A stretch of DNA of 64,000 bases from Bacillota bacterium (GTDB taxonomy: Bacteria; Bacillota; Bacilli; Alicyclobacillales; SLC66), in the NCBI GenBank assembly GCA_021828865.1, contig JAJZCW010000016.1:18339-82338 (forward strand). The letters run 5' to 3'. The position numbers were made by a program, and so were the translations under genes. Shown one piece after another: positions 25,196-33,897 of this stretch. Position 1 is the stretch's first letter; every line of letters starts with the position of its first letter. The notes beneath the pieces are model-generated. The model was not told the origin of the DNA. It searched no databases and was given only the letters and a program-made list of their open reading frames with translations.

Positions 25196-25507
25196 TTGAC
25201 TAGCGAAGAAGCGTTACGTCAAACCATCCTCGATCAGATCAAGCGAATCGTGAATGAGACCATGATCGGTTGGGACTATGAACTGTATTTGTTCGGTTCA
25301 TTTGCATCTGGAAAAGAAGTCGCCTCTTCTGATATCGATATTGCTATCGATTCAGAGACACCTATACCCAATCACCTTTTTGTCGAACTACGCACAAAAT
25401 TAGAAGAATCTTCAATCCCGTATCAAGTAGATGTCATCAATTTGCAAAAAGCTAACGTATTACTAAAAGAACAAATTCGAAAGAGTGGGAAGCGTTGGAA
25501 AGACTGA
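25196..25507 (+). CDS. mntA: MNT-type nucleotidyltransferase (antitoxin of a HEPN/MNT pair)
   Basis: About 103 residues. It has the minimal nucleotidyltransferase signature GSFASGKEVASSDIDIAI (GSx10DxD) and a later VDVINL. In HEPN/MNT systems this protein AMPylates and silences the HEPN toxin. TTG at 25196 has GGAGG eight bases upstream; ATG at 25181 is an alternative without a good site. Its 3' end overlaps the HEPN gene by 13 bases, as is usual for such pairs. Confidence 0.85.
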   Translation: MTSEEALRQTILDQIKRIVNETMIGWDYELYLFGSFASGKEVASSDIDIAIDSETPIPNHLFVELRTKLEESSIPYQVDVINLQKANVLLKEQIRKSGKRWKD

Positions 25508-25899
25508 ATCTCGCCATCCAACAAGCAGAACAAGCGTTACACTCGCTACAAATGGTAATGGCCATTACCTCTCCTAATGAAATTGAAAGGGATGCGGCCA
25601 TTCAACGCTTCGAATTCACTTTTGAAGCTATCTGGAAAACCAGTCGAATTTACCTTAGAGAATTAGAAGGCATTGATTCAGGTTCTCCGAAAGGCGTTAT
25701 TCGAGCATGTCGTGAAACAGGGATCCTGAGTGCAGAGGATACGATACTAGCGCTCGAAATGGCCAATGATCGAAACTTAACCAGCCACACTTACGATCGC
25801 GATTTAGCGCTTGAGATCTATGAAAGACTGGCTGGCCACACGATGCTAATGGCAAAATGGTTAGAGAAGATAAGATCCGCCATCAAGGAGATATCTTAA
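25495..25899 (+). CDS. hepT: HEPN domain toxin (nucleotidyltransferase-substrate-binding family)
   Basis: 134 residues, all helical, of the HI0074-like family. The HEPN RNase motif Rx4-6H is present as RNLTSH. It would cleave RNA unless modified by its MNT partner. The TTG start overlaps the end of the MNT gene. Such pairs are type VII toxin-antitoxin systems and may give phage defence. Alternative: an accessory protein with another substrate. Confidence 0.85.
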   Translation: MERLNLAIQQAEQALHSLQMVMAITSPNEIERDAAIQRFEFTFEAIWKTSRIYLRELEGIDSGSPKGVIRACRETGILSAEDTILALEMANDRNLTSHTYDRDLALEIYERLAGHTMLMAKWLEKIRSAIKEIS

Positions 25900-25933
25900 C
25901 TACATCGTCCGTCCCACCCGAGATCTTGCCACC

Positions 25934-26002
25934 GCGCTGACGGTTACCGTGCAGTGAATCAGACGCATCGCCGTTAGCGGTTAGTGGGTCAGCGGATTTT
26001 TT
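25934..26002 (+). terminator. Long-stem terminator after the HEPN gene
   Basis: CGCTGAC (25935-25941) pairs with GTCAGCG (25988-25994) around about 46 bases that can form small inner hairpins. T6 follows on the plus strand (25997-26002). It overlaps the end of the minus-strand TPR/ATP-grasp gene. Confidence 0.5.
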
Positions 26003-27467
26003 CCATCATCATTTGTTGTGCAGTGTGGAGAATTCGATTCACGGCTGGCCTTCGATAATCCCATATAGGGTCAGCGTCCGGCGGAACGACGACCATGGTG
26101 GCATTCGCTTCAAACAGTACCAAATCGCCGTTTTCGTTCACAGTGAAATCAATTCCCGCGTAATCGAGCCCTAACTCTTTTTGAATATACTGGAGCGTCT
26201 CCATCACCTTGGCGCCAAGTACGTCTTGCATGCGCGCTAAAAACCTTGCCTCTTCCTCGCGATTGGAGACGTGTTCGGCCATTTCCGAGGTGAAATAATG
26301 GACCTTCCAATCGAAGGAAACCGCCAGATGTAGCGGATACAATTGGCCACCAATCATCATCACCCGATATTTGCGATACTTTCCATCAGCCCCTCGAACA
26401 TCGATGTACTCCATCATCAACACGTCCTGCCCGGGAAGGGAATCCAGCGCTGTTGACAGCTCGCGCTCGTGATCCACTTTTATAAAATGACGTCCCGTGT
26501 GATAACCTGGCGCCCTTAGTAAAATAGGAAAATGCCATTCCTGTGGCAACCGTGCCTCACGAGTTGTTGGATCGATGAATGATGTTTTGGGCCATCGAGT
26601 CACGCGGGGAACAATGATCCCGGGAATGCCACGAAACCGTTTCGCGATGGCGAGGCGTCCTGTTGTTTCTAAGGAAGATGGCGGATTGATCACAGGCGCA
26701 AACGCACTCTCGAGCCATACTTTTGCGTCAATCAGCGCCGAGGAGGCAAGATCTGCGTCACTGATGGCATTAAAAATGAGTTGATGTGGCGGCAACTTGG
26801 TAGTGGGCTGAACATACTCCACGATCACCGTATGAACCTGAAACACATGATCATCAAGCAGCCACCTTGTCGGCGTATTGCCTCCAATGGCCGACATTAG
26901 CAGCAACACTGACACCGGAGCCTTTTCACCGTAGTAAGGCTGCGTGATAACAGATTGACACTCAAACCCTTTTTGCCGGTGAAAAAGCGCCCCCTCTTCA
27001 TCGCCAAGCTCCGCTAACACATAGGACAACCCCTGGTGCGCCTGAAGGTGGGTCGGTGCGAGCTGCAAAGCCAATTCATAATGCTCGCGCGCCTTTTCGT
27101 AATCCCCATTTTCGTAAAGCAGATTGGCTAAATTCACATGCCCCGCGGGATCCTCGGGATGCTGCACCACCGCTTCGTGGTAAGTGGTGAGCGCTGCCGT
27201 CCGGTATCCGGTTTGATAGAGCAGCGTGCCTAAATTGTTCAAGGCACCAAGGTGCGTATGATCGAGCATTAGGATCTGAATGTACGCGGTTTTTGCCGCA
27301 TTGAATTTTCCCGACTCCGCCAGTAGACACGCGCGCTCAAACAAAAGTGCCACATTGTCCGGATCATTCGCTAAACGCGTCTCCAACGCATGAATGGCAA
27401 CCTCTCGTACGTGCTGAGGTTGCCAAGATCTCGAGTGATCATAGTGAGTCTCGCGACTTTGTTCCAT
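25989..27467 (-). CDS. TPR protein with C-terminal ATP-grasp-like domain
   Basis: 492 residues from the ATG at 27467 (GGGAG eight bases upstream; the frame is open to 27527). The N-terminal third holds about four TPR repeats (LGALNNLGTLLYQTGYRTAALTTYHEA; AGHVNLANLLYENGDYEKAREHYELAL). The C-terminal 280 residues look like an ATP-grasp fold: LLRAPGYHTGRHFIKV, MMEYID, YRKYRVMMIGG and LDYAGIDFTVNENGDLVLFEANATM, the last typical of RimK-like ligases. Such enzymes join a carboxylate to an amine using ATP. The substrate is unknown. It lies 23 bases after a membrane transporter-like gene, behind a Fur-family gene, so it may be metal-regulated. Confidence 0.75.
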   Translation of the reverse strand: MEQSRETHYDHSRSWQPQHVREVAIHALETRLANDPDNVALLFERACLLAESGKFNAAKTAYIQILMLDHTHLGALNNLGTLLYQTGYRTAALTTYHEAVVQHPEDPAGHVNLANLLYENGDYEKAREHYELALQLAPTHLQAHQGLSYVLAELGDEEGALFHRQKGFECQSVITQPYYGEKAPVSVLLLMSAIGGNTPTRWLLDDHVFQVHTVIVEYVQPTTKLPPHQLIFNAISDADLASSALIDAKVWLESAFAPVINPPSSLETTGRLAIAKRFRGIPGIIVPRVTRWPKTSFIDPTTREARLPQEWHFPILLRAPGYHTGRHFIKVDHERELSTALDSLPGQDVLMMEYIDVRGADGKYRKYRVMMIGGQLYPLHLAVSFDWKVHYFTSEMAEHVSNREEEARFLARMQDVLGAKVMETLQYIQKELGLDYAGIDFTVNENGDLVLFEANATMVVVPPDADPIWDYRRPAVNRILHTAQQMMMEKIR

Positions 27468-27490
27468 TTCCGTATCTCCCGTCACGTGGT

Positions 27491-28342
27491 TCACGCCGTT
27501 GTCTTCACGCGTTGCAACGCCTTCCACATAGAGACGCCGCCAACGCCAGCAACCACTACTACCACAAGGATCAATCCCATGTTGATCGAATCCAAATTAT
27601 GAACCTGAATTCCCGTATTGATACTAAAATTCGAAATTGAAGGCAGTAAGAGTCCGAAAAGTCCAGCAAGCATAAATAATGCCCCGCCATAAAGTAACGT
27701 ATTTCCCGATACAAAACGGGCAATGAACGCCTTACTTTTCATGCTCAGACGTTTGCGCTGCATCCACCAGCCAAATGCTGATCCGATGAGCACTTGCATG
27801 ATTACCGTGCCGATGCCAAACAGCAGTCCAGGAACGAATCCCACCCAAGCAGACGGCATGGTAGGCGAAATCACCGTATAAATAATCGTCGCAAACGCGC
27901 CCGTTCCCCACCCCGCAATGATTCCGTGCAAAAAAGCTAATTTGAGCGGCACCGGTTTTGTATCATCAACGGGTGGTAACAATTTTTCCAACCAGGGAAT
28001 CAGATGAATGGCATGCCCACGGTGCAAAATGTAGTAACCAGACAACGCCATCACGAGCCCCACGATCACGTATACGATATTTTCCGTAGCAGGATGCAAT
28101 AAAAATCCCGCCAGCGCCAGAAACGCCAGTTCCGATGCCACCGCACGCTGGATGGTGAATCCCGTCGAGAAAATGAGCCCGGCGAGCATGCCGCCTTTAG
28201 TGCTATAACTGCCTATGGAGTAGCTGAATGTGATCGGCCACGTATGTTCATCCGGTGTAATCCCGTGGATCATGCCAAGCAGAAGCGCAGTCACCAGGCC
28301 AATCACAAGTGACACGTGATGTGGGTCCCAAAGGTTCAACAT
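27491..28342 (-). CDS. Membrane protein, possible metal transporter (NicO/UreH-like)
   Basis: 283 residues with six or seven membrane segments. The first helix ends in HGITPDEH (residues 26-33), which recalls the histidine-acid signature of nickel/cobalt permeases (HAxDADH). The long middle loop has an HG pair, and the helices are glycine-rich. The ATG lies within the end of the Fur-family gene (7-base overlap), so the two are coupled. By context the cargo is probably a transition metal; which metal cannot be told. It is followed by the TPR/ATP-grasp gene. Confidence 0.65.
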   Translation of the reverse strand: MLNLWDPHHVSLVIGLVTALLLGMIHGITPDEHTWPITFSYSIGSYSTKGGMLAGLIFSTGFTIQRAVASELAFLALAGFLLHPATENIVYVIVGLVMALSGYYILHRGHAIHLIPWLEKLLPPVDDTKPVPLKLAFLHGIIAGWGTGAFATIIYTVISPTMPSAWVGFVPGLLFGIGTVIMQVLIGSAFGWWMQRKRLSMKSKAFIARFVSGNTLLYGGALFMLAGLFGLLLPSISNFSINTGIQVHNLDSINMGLILVVVVVAGVGGVSMWKALQRVKTTA

Positions 28343-28755
28343 GATGGCACACTTCCTTGGCAATTTTCACAATGGCCGAACAGATCCATCCGGTGATATT
28401 CTATTTTCCCAATTTCCGAGAAATCACGAGTATCCATTTCACAACCGTAAATATTCTTTACGCGATGGCAATCTAAACATACAAAATGATGATGATGGCC
28501 TCCTGAACAAAACGTATAGTAAATTTCCCCATCGATCAAAAAAGGCGTCACCAGTCGAAGTTTTGTCAGTACCTCAAACAGACGATATACGGTAGTTAGC
28601 CCTACTTTATTGTATTGTTCCTTGACTCGGTCATATAATTGCATCGCTGTAAACATTTCTCCAGATTCCATAAACACACGAAGTACCCATTCACGCTCTT
28701 GCGTCAAACGAAAATTCATCGCATGCAATTTAGATTTCACTGTTTCCAAATCCAT
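28336..28755 (-). CDS. Fur-family transcriptional regulator
   Basis: 139 residues from the ATG at 28755. Winged helix N-terminal half (FRLTQEREWVL, YNKVGLTTVYRLFEVL) and a C-terminal dimerisation half with the metal motif GGHHHHFVCLDC and a second pair GHCENC. It is in the Fur/PerR/Zur/Nur group; the metal cannot be told from sequence alone. The start chosen lies just below the operator at 28768-28792, so it most likely controls itself and the downstream transporter. Confidence 0.9.
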   Translation of the reverse strand: MDLETVKSKLHAMNFRLTQEREWVLRVFMESGEMFTAMQLYDRVKEQYNKVGLTTVYRLFEVLTKLRLVTPFLIDGEIYYTFCSGGHHHHFVCLDCHRVKNIYGCEMDTRDFSEIGKIEYHRMDLFGHCENCQGSVPSC

Positions 28756-28767
28756 GTAAAGCACCGC

Positions 28768-28792
28768 CTTATAGAAAAACATTTTCTATAAG
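28768..28792. promoter_or_regulatory. Fur-family operator
   Basis: Perfect 11-base arms CTTATAGAAAA and TTTTCTATAAG separated by ACA. It covers about +1 to +20 of the predicted transcript of the Fur-family gene, the position expected for autorepression. Confidence 0.8.
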
Positions 28793-28795
28793 CGT

Positions 28796-28825
28796 ATTAT
28801 GCGACCTGATCCATGCGATTGTCAA
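28796..28825 (-). promoter_or_regulatory. Promoter of the Fur - transporter - ATP-grasp operon
   Basis: On the minus strand TTGACA (28825-28820), 18-base spacer, CATAAT (28801-28796). The operator lies immediately after it. Confidence 0.75.
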
Positions 28826-28852
28826 TAGGGCGCTCAGGAATCCGTATCTCAG

Positions 28853-28890
28853 CAAAAAAAATGGCCTCTTCGCCTACATCCGGAGAGACC
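28853..28890 (-). terminator. Terminator after the Uma2 pair
   Basis: On the minus strand GGTCTCT and AGAGGCC pair over seven bases with one G-T pair, followed by A and eight T. It ends just upstream of the Fur operon promoter. Confidence 0.65.
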
Positions 28891-28904
28891 CGCTTAGAAA
28901 CCCT

Positions 28905-29429
28905 TCATGAAAAAATATCGGCAAGCATGACGCGCATTCCATCCGCAATGCCTATCGGCAGCCATTCGTCATCCGACAAAGCGTAAGTTTCAGACGGCAA
29001 AAACGCATTTTCGCCGTGTGGTCGAAACACTTCCACTGTGTGCATCACCGGATCTACAATCCAGTATTCCCGTACGCCTGAATGCTGATATAGTCGCAGT
29101 TTTGCTTTTCGATCCTTACCCGCCGTCGTCGGGCTCAGTACCTCCACCACCAGGTCTGGAGCTCCCACACATCCGGCCTCCGTGATTTTGTTCTCATCAC
29201 AGATCACAGTGACATCCGGTTGCACATAGGCTTCCTTCAGATCACCAGTTGGCCAAACATCAAATGGGGCAACATAGGTTCGGCATCGACCTTTCAGGCC
29301 CGAAAAAAGTAGACTGCCAATAGCCGTTGTCACGCGTTGATGCGCCTCACTTGGTGAGGGCGTCATGTCGTAAATGACCCCATCAATGATTTCGTAACGA
29401 TCAAGTTCGTCTGCTTGCAACGCTTCCAT
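28905..29429 (-). CDS. Uma2 family endonuclease-like protein
   Basis: 174 residues from the ATG at 29429 (AAAGGGG seven bases upstream; the frame stays open to 29492). PD-(D/E)XK-type fold with YDMTPSPSEAHQRV, VQPDVTVICDENKI, GAPDLVVEVLSPTTAGKDRKAKLRLYQHSGVREYWIVDP and a final EVFRP strand. The D, E and K catalytic residues are all there. Uma2 (DUF820) proteins are common in cyanobacteria and spore formers, and their targets are not known. It lies next to another Uma2 gene, with a third at 31889. Confidence 0.85.
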   Translation of the reverse strand: MEALQADELDRYEIIDGVIYDMTPSPSEAHQRVTTAIGSLLFSGLKGRCRTYVAPFDVWPTGDLKEAYVQPDVTVICDENKITEAGCVGAPDLVVEVLSPTTAGKDRKAKLRLYQHSGVREYWIVDPVMHTVEVFRPHGENAFLPSETYALSDDEWLPIGIADGMRVMLADIFS

Positions 29430-29496
29430 CACGGCACCCCTTTGGAAATGATCATTTAGGAGAAAATGGAGTTCACTATCAGAAAATAGCAACAGT

Positions 29497-30018
29497 TCAG
29501 CTTGCGAATATCTCGCTTACTGTGATTTCTAGGTCTTCAAAGAGGCCAACTTTCATCACGTCATCCACACCATACACTTCAGGCAGAGACAACATGTTTT
29601 CGCCAAATTCATAGACCTCAACCGTCTGCCCGTAGGGATCGACGATCCAATACTCCTTCACTCCTGCGGTGCGATAAAGCTTGAGCTTCACTCTTCGGTC
29701 TTTAGCAGCCGTGGATTTCGACAAGATCTCCACCACTAGATCCGGCGCACCCACACAACCCTTTTCCTGAATCTTCGATGGGTCACAGATGACCGATAAG
29801 TCAGGAATCACCCACTCATCAACATCGTCTATCAAATACACGTCATATGGCGCAGTAAACACTTCACAAGGTTTGCCTTGAAGAAAATACCATAATTTAG
29901 CATGGAGATGACTGGAGACGCGTTGATGGGTAGTGCTTGGAGAAGGTGTCATATCATAGATGACACCGCCAATTAACTCGTACCGCTCTGGAAGATGATC
30001 TCTCTGTTTTTGTTCCAT
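29497..30018 (-). CDS. Uma2 family endonuclease-like protein
   Basis: 173 residues with the same PD-(D/E)XK core as its neighbours (IPDLSVICD, APDLVVEILSKSTAAKDRRVKLKLY). It aligns without gaps to the protein at 31889, with about 80% identical residues, including the shared N-terminus MEQKQRDH and C-terminal tail. A GGAGGG ribosome site precedes the ATG. It is co-directional with the Uma2 gene at 28905. Confidence 0.88.
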   Translation of the reverse strand: MEQKQRDHLPERYELIGGVIYDMTPSPSTTHQRVSSHLHAKLWYFLQGKPCEVFTAPYDVYLIDDVDEWVIPDLSVICDPSKIQEKGCVGAPDLVVEILSKSTAAKDRRVKLKLYRTAGVKEYWIVDPYGQTVEVYEFGENMLSLPEVYGVDDVMKVGLFEDLEITVSEIFAS

Positions 30019-30068
30019 GAATGTCCCTCCATAGTGGGAATCATAATGTTGCCTAGCATTTCCCTCAC

Positions 30069-30860
30069 CTAATCAGTCATTCTTATCATCTCTATCACTT
30101 GCATAAAATCCTTCTCCGTAGCCGCAATCACGCCATCTACCAGCGTGTTTTTTCGATTAAAAATAAAATCTCGCCCCTCCGGATCTGCCACTTTTCCCCC
30201 AGCAGCGTTGATTAACGCCACTCCCGCCGCAATATCCCACTCATTTTTTGGCCCCAGGCTCCACGTTGCATTCGCTCTTCCTGATGCAACGAGCGCCAGC
30301 TTATACGCGATTGACCCCACCGCCTCCACCTCTACCAGTTGCATAAAATGCTCAAATTCCCCACGTTTAATTTCTGATCGACTGCCGAGCACCTTAAGTT
30401 TGCCTTCACTCAGAAACACTGCGCTTACCGAATCGCCATTCAGCCAAGCCCCTACTCCCACAAGCCCCGCATAACATTCATCCTTCGCCGGGTTATAGAC
30501 CACACCAAGTAATGCATGCCCCTCATAAGAAAGCGCCACCGACACCGCATACTCTGGCACCCGCTCCACAAATTCCTTCGTTCCATCTATCGGATCCACA
30601 ATCCAGACATACCTTTTCAAAAGCCGTTCGTCACTGTCTTTTGTTTCTTCCGATAGCCATCCCGCCTCCGGTAAGACTGCCATCAGCCTCTGCCTCAAAA
30701 AATCATTGGCCGCCAAATCCGCCGTGGTCACCGGATCAGTTCCTTCTTTATACTTGGTTTCGTATCCTTCACTCGCAATCGTTTCGATGATGGCACCTGC
30801 ATGTTTCACCACGTCCACCACCAATTGCAAGAATCCTTCATCAATATTCAAAAAACCCAT
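30069..30860 (-). CDS. cysQ: 3'(2'),5'-bisphosphate nucleotidase CysQ
   Basis: 263 residues of the inositol-monophosphatase fold. Metal ligands: DPVTTAD, SEET, WIVDPIDGTKEF and WDIAAGVALINAAGG. Converts PAP (left after sulfate transfer or reduction from PAPS) to AMP and phosphate. The start is one base after the stop of the truncated sat gene, so it is transcribed with cysC and sat. Confidence 0.88.
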   Translation of the reverse strand: MGFLNIDEGFLQLVVDVVKHAGAIIETIASEGYETKYKEGTDPVTTADLAANDFLRQRLMAVLPEAGWLSEETKDSDERLLKRYVWIVDPIDGTKEFVERVPEYAVSVALSYEGHALLGVVYNPAKDECYAGLVGVGAWLNGDSVSAVFLSEGKLKVLGSRSEIKRGEFEHFMQLVEVEAVGSIAYKLALVASGRANATWSLGPKNEWDIAAGVALINAAGGKVADPEGRDFIFNRKNTLVDGVIAATEKDFMQVIEMIRMTD

Positions 30861-30861
30861 C

Positions 30862-31179
30862 CTATTCTTTCCGATAATAATCCATCAACACGTCGACCAC
30901 TTCCGGGCGACTGAATTCCGGCGGTGGTGCAATCCCCGCGCCAAGCATTTCTCGCACCTTCGTGCCTGACAAAATCACTCGATCTTTGGGATAATATTGC
31001 GACAATATCGCCCGAAAGGCATGCACTCGCACTTCAGACGGCACATCATCACTTTTCGTCGGCCCTACAAGCGGATGTAAAAAAAGTCCGTCCACGATGA
31101 TTTTGTTAAGATGTACCGCATCCTTACGCCGAGTTTTTTCTTGATTTCTTGGCACCATGCGATTGATGTTGGTTCGCAT
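30862..31179 (-). pseudogene. sat: Internally deleted ATP sulfurylase remnant
   Basis: About 105 residues. The middle reads [19 protein letters not shown]...[11 protein letters not shown], the part of Sat after the HxxH site, and it then joins directly to [14 protein letters not shown]...[10 protein letters not shown], the C-terminal end of Sat. Between these two blocks about 100 residues of a normal Sat are missing, including the GRDHAGVG region; the N-terminal domain is missing too and the RNPxHRAHE site is not recognisable. The frame is intact, with tight spacing to cysC and cysQ. It cannot be a complete ATP sulfurylase. A start at 31179 is likely, overlapping the cysC end. Confidence 0.8.
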
Positions 31180-31181
31180 AT

Positions 31182-31790
31182 TCACTGTTTCAGCACTTCC
31201 CACTCCCACTTTTCACGCAAATACCCCAAAATGTGCTGCACGCTTTCCCTGATTGATTCTTCCGCAGTATTGACGACAATCTCAGGGTTCAGCGGCTCTT
31301 CATACGGCGAACTGATCCCAGTAAAATCAGTGATTAGTCCCGCCTGCGCCTTCTCGTACAAGCCTTTAGGGTCACGTGCCATGCACGTCTCAATGGGGCA
31401 ATCGACAAATACTTCAATAAAATCCCCTGGCGCAAAACATGCCCTTGCCATTTTCCGATCCTCTTCAAATGGAGAAATCAGTGCCGTGATCGCAATCACT
31501 CCCGCATCGACCAATAAATTCGCCACTTCCGCCACCCGGCGTACGTTTTCCTTGCGATCCTTCGCGCTAAATCCTAGGTCGCCGTTGAGACCATGGCGCA
31601 CATTGTCCCCATCCAACAAATACGTGTGCCAATTCTTCCAATGCAATTCCTGCTGAATGGCGTTGGCAAGCGTCGACTTCCCTGCACTCGAGAGCCCCGT
31701 CAACCACAGGCAAAAACTTCGGTGCCCCTTTAACTGTTCCTGTTCCGCTCGCGTAATTTTCATTGTCTGCCACACAATATCACTCGACAA
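31182..31790 (-). CDS. cysC: Adenylylsulfate kinase
   Basis: 202 residues. P-loop [34 protein letters not shown], and the final block [13 protein letters not shown] match APS kinase, which phosphorylates APS to PAPS in sulfate activation. The TTG start has GGGG about seven bases upstream. The APS it needs would normally be made by ATP sulfurylase, but only a broken sat copy follows here, so a second sat elsewhere in the genome is expected. Confidence 0.93.
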   Translation of the reverse strand: MSSDIVWQTMKITRAEQEQLKGHRSFCLWLTGLSSAGKSTLANAIQQELHWKNWHTYLLDGDNVRHGLNGDLGFSAKDRKENVRRVAEVANLLVDAGVIAITALISPFEEDRKMARACFAPGDFIEVFVDCPIETCMARDPKGLYEKAQAGLITDFTGISSPYEEPLNPEIVVNTAEESIRESVQHILGYLREKWEWEVLKQ

Positions 31791-31888
31791 TTCCTTGCCC
31801 CGCCTTTACTCGATAAGCTCATTCACGCCCACAACATCTGCATTATTTCACACATCATTTGCTAACCCAATGCTCTTTCGCAAATGAT

Positions 31889-32410
31889 TCAACCTGCAAA
31901 TATTTCGCTGAGGGTGATTTGTAAATCCTCAAAGAGGCCCACTTTCATGACATCATCCACCCCATAAACATCAGGCAAGGAAATAATGTTCTCCTCAAAT
32001 TGGTAAACCTCCACGGTTTCCACATAAGGATCGACGATCCAATATTCATTCACTCCTGCCGCCCGGTACATTTTGAGCTTCACTGTACGATCTTTCACAG
32101 CGGTGGTCTTGGATAGAATCTCCACCACTAGATCCGGTGCGCCCACGCAACCCTTCTCCTGGATCTTGGATGGGTCACAGATGACCGTTAAGTCAGGAAT
32201 CACCCACTCATCAACATCGTCTTTCAGGTATACGTCAAATGGTGCAGCAAACACTTCACAAGGTTTGCCTTTAAGATAATTTCCGAATTCTATGTGTAGT
32301 TTACCGGAAATACGCTGATGGGCAGTGTTAGGAGAAGGAGTCATATCGTAGATGACGCCATCAATCAGTTCGTAACGCTCTGGAATATGATCTCTCTGTT
32401 TTTGTTCCAT
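31889..32410 (-). CDS. Uma2 family endonuclease-like protein
   Basis: 173 residues, about 80% identical to the copy at 29497 with no gaps, and with a similar GGAGGG leader. PD-(D/E)XK core: IPDLTVICD, APDLVVEILSKTTAVKDRTVKLKMY. Together the two copies flank cysC, the sat remnant and cysQ as direct repeats. Confidence 0.88.
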   Translation of the reverse strand: MEQKQRDHIPERYELIDGVIYDMTPSPNTAHQRISGKLHIEFGNYLKGKPCEVFAAPFDVYLKDDVDEWVIPDLTVICDPSKIQEKGCVGAPDLVVEILSKTTAVKDRTVKLKMYRAAGVNEYWIVDPYVETVEVYQFEENIISLPDVYGVDDVMKVGLFEDLQITLSEIFAG

Positions 32411-32931
32411 GAGTGTCCCTCCATTAGGGGAATCATATCACTGCGATATCTTCCTATTACACTGATTTTACCATGACAGAAAATTCGTTTGGAGTGTCGT
32501 TAATCATATGGTCACCAGGTATTTCCATCACGTAAACGGAAATGGGGATTTTCGCCACCTCTGATTACTCACGATAATAAGCGCTAGCTCTACCTTGCGC
32601 CAATGATAATCCTATTTGCTTCATCCGTGATATAATGAATGTAATTGAAATTCCCAAAATTGGTCGGCGTTGGACATTCGCGCCCGTACATCTACCCGCA
32701 CCTTGATCAATGTCGAGATTCAACTTTGGAATGCAGGCGATATTCAATAGCGGGCTTTGTACTACTAGGCAAAGTTGTATACAAGCCACATAATGAATTA
32801 GCAAAGGGCGTGGAGAAGGTCGTTCAAGTCACGGATTTATCCCTCGACGAAGCAATCCCTACTTCCTGACACTATGAGCCATTGACCATACGCCAAGCAG
32901 ATTCATATCACCGGAACTGGCTCTCCCGCTT
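32411..32931. other. Intergenic stretch with a possible decayed ORF
   Basis: About 520 bases between a Uma2 gene and rfbB. The plus strand shows a 74-codon frame at 32645-32869 with no ribosome site, and a neighbouring frame with a shift near 32702. The pieces look like a decayed reading frame, but I could not name it. No terminator for the polysaccharide operon was found here. Confidence 0.35.
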
Positions 32932-33870
32932 TCACCGAACAAACTCCTCAATCAGTGCCCTAATTCCTTCCTCAAACGTTACCTGCGGTCGCCACCCGAG
33001 TTCTGTCTGAATCTTCGTCGGATCAATCGCATAGCGACGATCGTGTCCCAACCGATCCTCCACAAACGTGATCAGCGACTCTGGTTTCCCAAGCAATTGC
33101 AAGATCTTTTTCGCAATATCGAGATTATGCCATTCATTATGCCCACCAATGTTGTACACTTCTCCCACACGGCCATGTTCCAACACCATTTCTATCCCTC
33201 TGCAATGATCAAGCACATGCAGCCAATCCCGCACATTTTGGCCATCGCCGTATATCGGCAACGACTCATCGCGGAGCGCACGGGAGATTAGCGTAGGGAT
33301 AAGTTTCTCAGGGTGTTGGTTCGGCCCATAGTTATTCGAGCACCGGGTGATCAGCACCGGCAATCCATATGTCTCATGATACGCACGCGCCAGCATGTCA
33401 GAACCTGCTTTGCTTGCCGAATAAGGACTGTTGGGCGCAAGTGGTGTCGTTTCAGAAAAATACCCCTCTGGCCCCAGTGACCCGTACACTTCGTCAGTGG
33501 AAATGTGGACGAACCGCTTGATGCCTTGTTGCTTTGCCACATCCAATAGCACCTGTGTTCCGAGTACATTGGTCTTTACAAACACTGACGATTCAGCAAT
33601 GCTGCGATCCACATGCGATTCTGCGGCAAAGTGAACCACCGCCTCCACTCTCGCCATAAGCGATGATACGAGCGATGCATCTAAAATGTCTCCATGGACG
33701 AATTCATGACGAGGGTCGTTACGCCATGGTCCCAAATGATCCAGGTTGCCCGCATACGTCAGGGCATCCAGGTTGACGATTGTTAACTTAGCGTACTTTT
33801 CCAGCATGTAGCGGATAAAATTCGAGCCAATAAAGCCCGCCCCGCCTGTCACAAGGAGTATAGAATACAT
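32932..33870 (-). CDS. rfbB: dTDP-glucose 4,6-dehydratase
   Basis: 312 residues, extended short-chain dehydrogenase. NAD-binding TGGAGFIGSNFIRY, the STDEVYGS block, the active-site YSASKAGSDM (Y...K), and the LNWR-like late motif RDWLHVLDHCRG. Converts dTDP-glucose to dTDP-4-keto-6-deoxyglucose in dTDP-rhamnose synthesis. Last of the four rfb genes in the operon (order rfbA, rfbD, rfbC, rfbB). AGGCTGACAC lies before the ATG. Confidence 0.95.
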   Translation of the reverse strand: MYSILLVTGGAGFIGSNFIRYMLEKYAKLTIVNLDALTYAGNLDHLGPWRNDPRHEFVHGDILDASLVSSLMARVEAVVHFAAESHVDRSIAESSVFVKTNVLGTQVLLDVAKQQGIKRFVHISTDEVYGSLGPEGYFSETTPLAPNSPYSASKAGSDMLARAYHETYGLPVLITRCSNNYGPNQHPEKLIPTLISRALRDESLPIYGDGQNVRDWLHVLDHCRGIEMVLEHGRVGEVYNIGGHNEWHNLDIAKKILQLLGKPESLITFVEDRLGHDRRYAIDPTKIQTELGWRPQVTFEEGIRALIEEFVR

Positions 33871-33897
33871 GTGTCAGCCTCACCTTACGAATCGTTT

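Noticed and set aside
25934..26002. tRNA-like cloverleaf after the HEPN gene
   Set aside because: There is a 7-bp outer stem with inner hairpins, but no T-arm GTTC motif or anticodon arm, the length is too short, and a T run follows. A terminator explains it better.
28905..32410. Insertion sequence or transposon carrying the Uma2 genes
   Set aside because: No transposase, no terminal inverted repeats and no target duplications were seen. Uma2 proteins are nuclease-like but are not themselves transposases.
32645..32869. Real 74-residue gene on the plus strand
   Set aside because: It starts with TTG, has no ribosome site and its composition is unlike a coding region. A neighbouring frame carries related-looking pieces, so at most it is a decayed gene.
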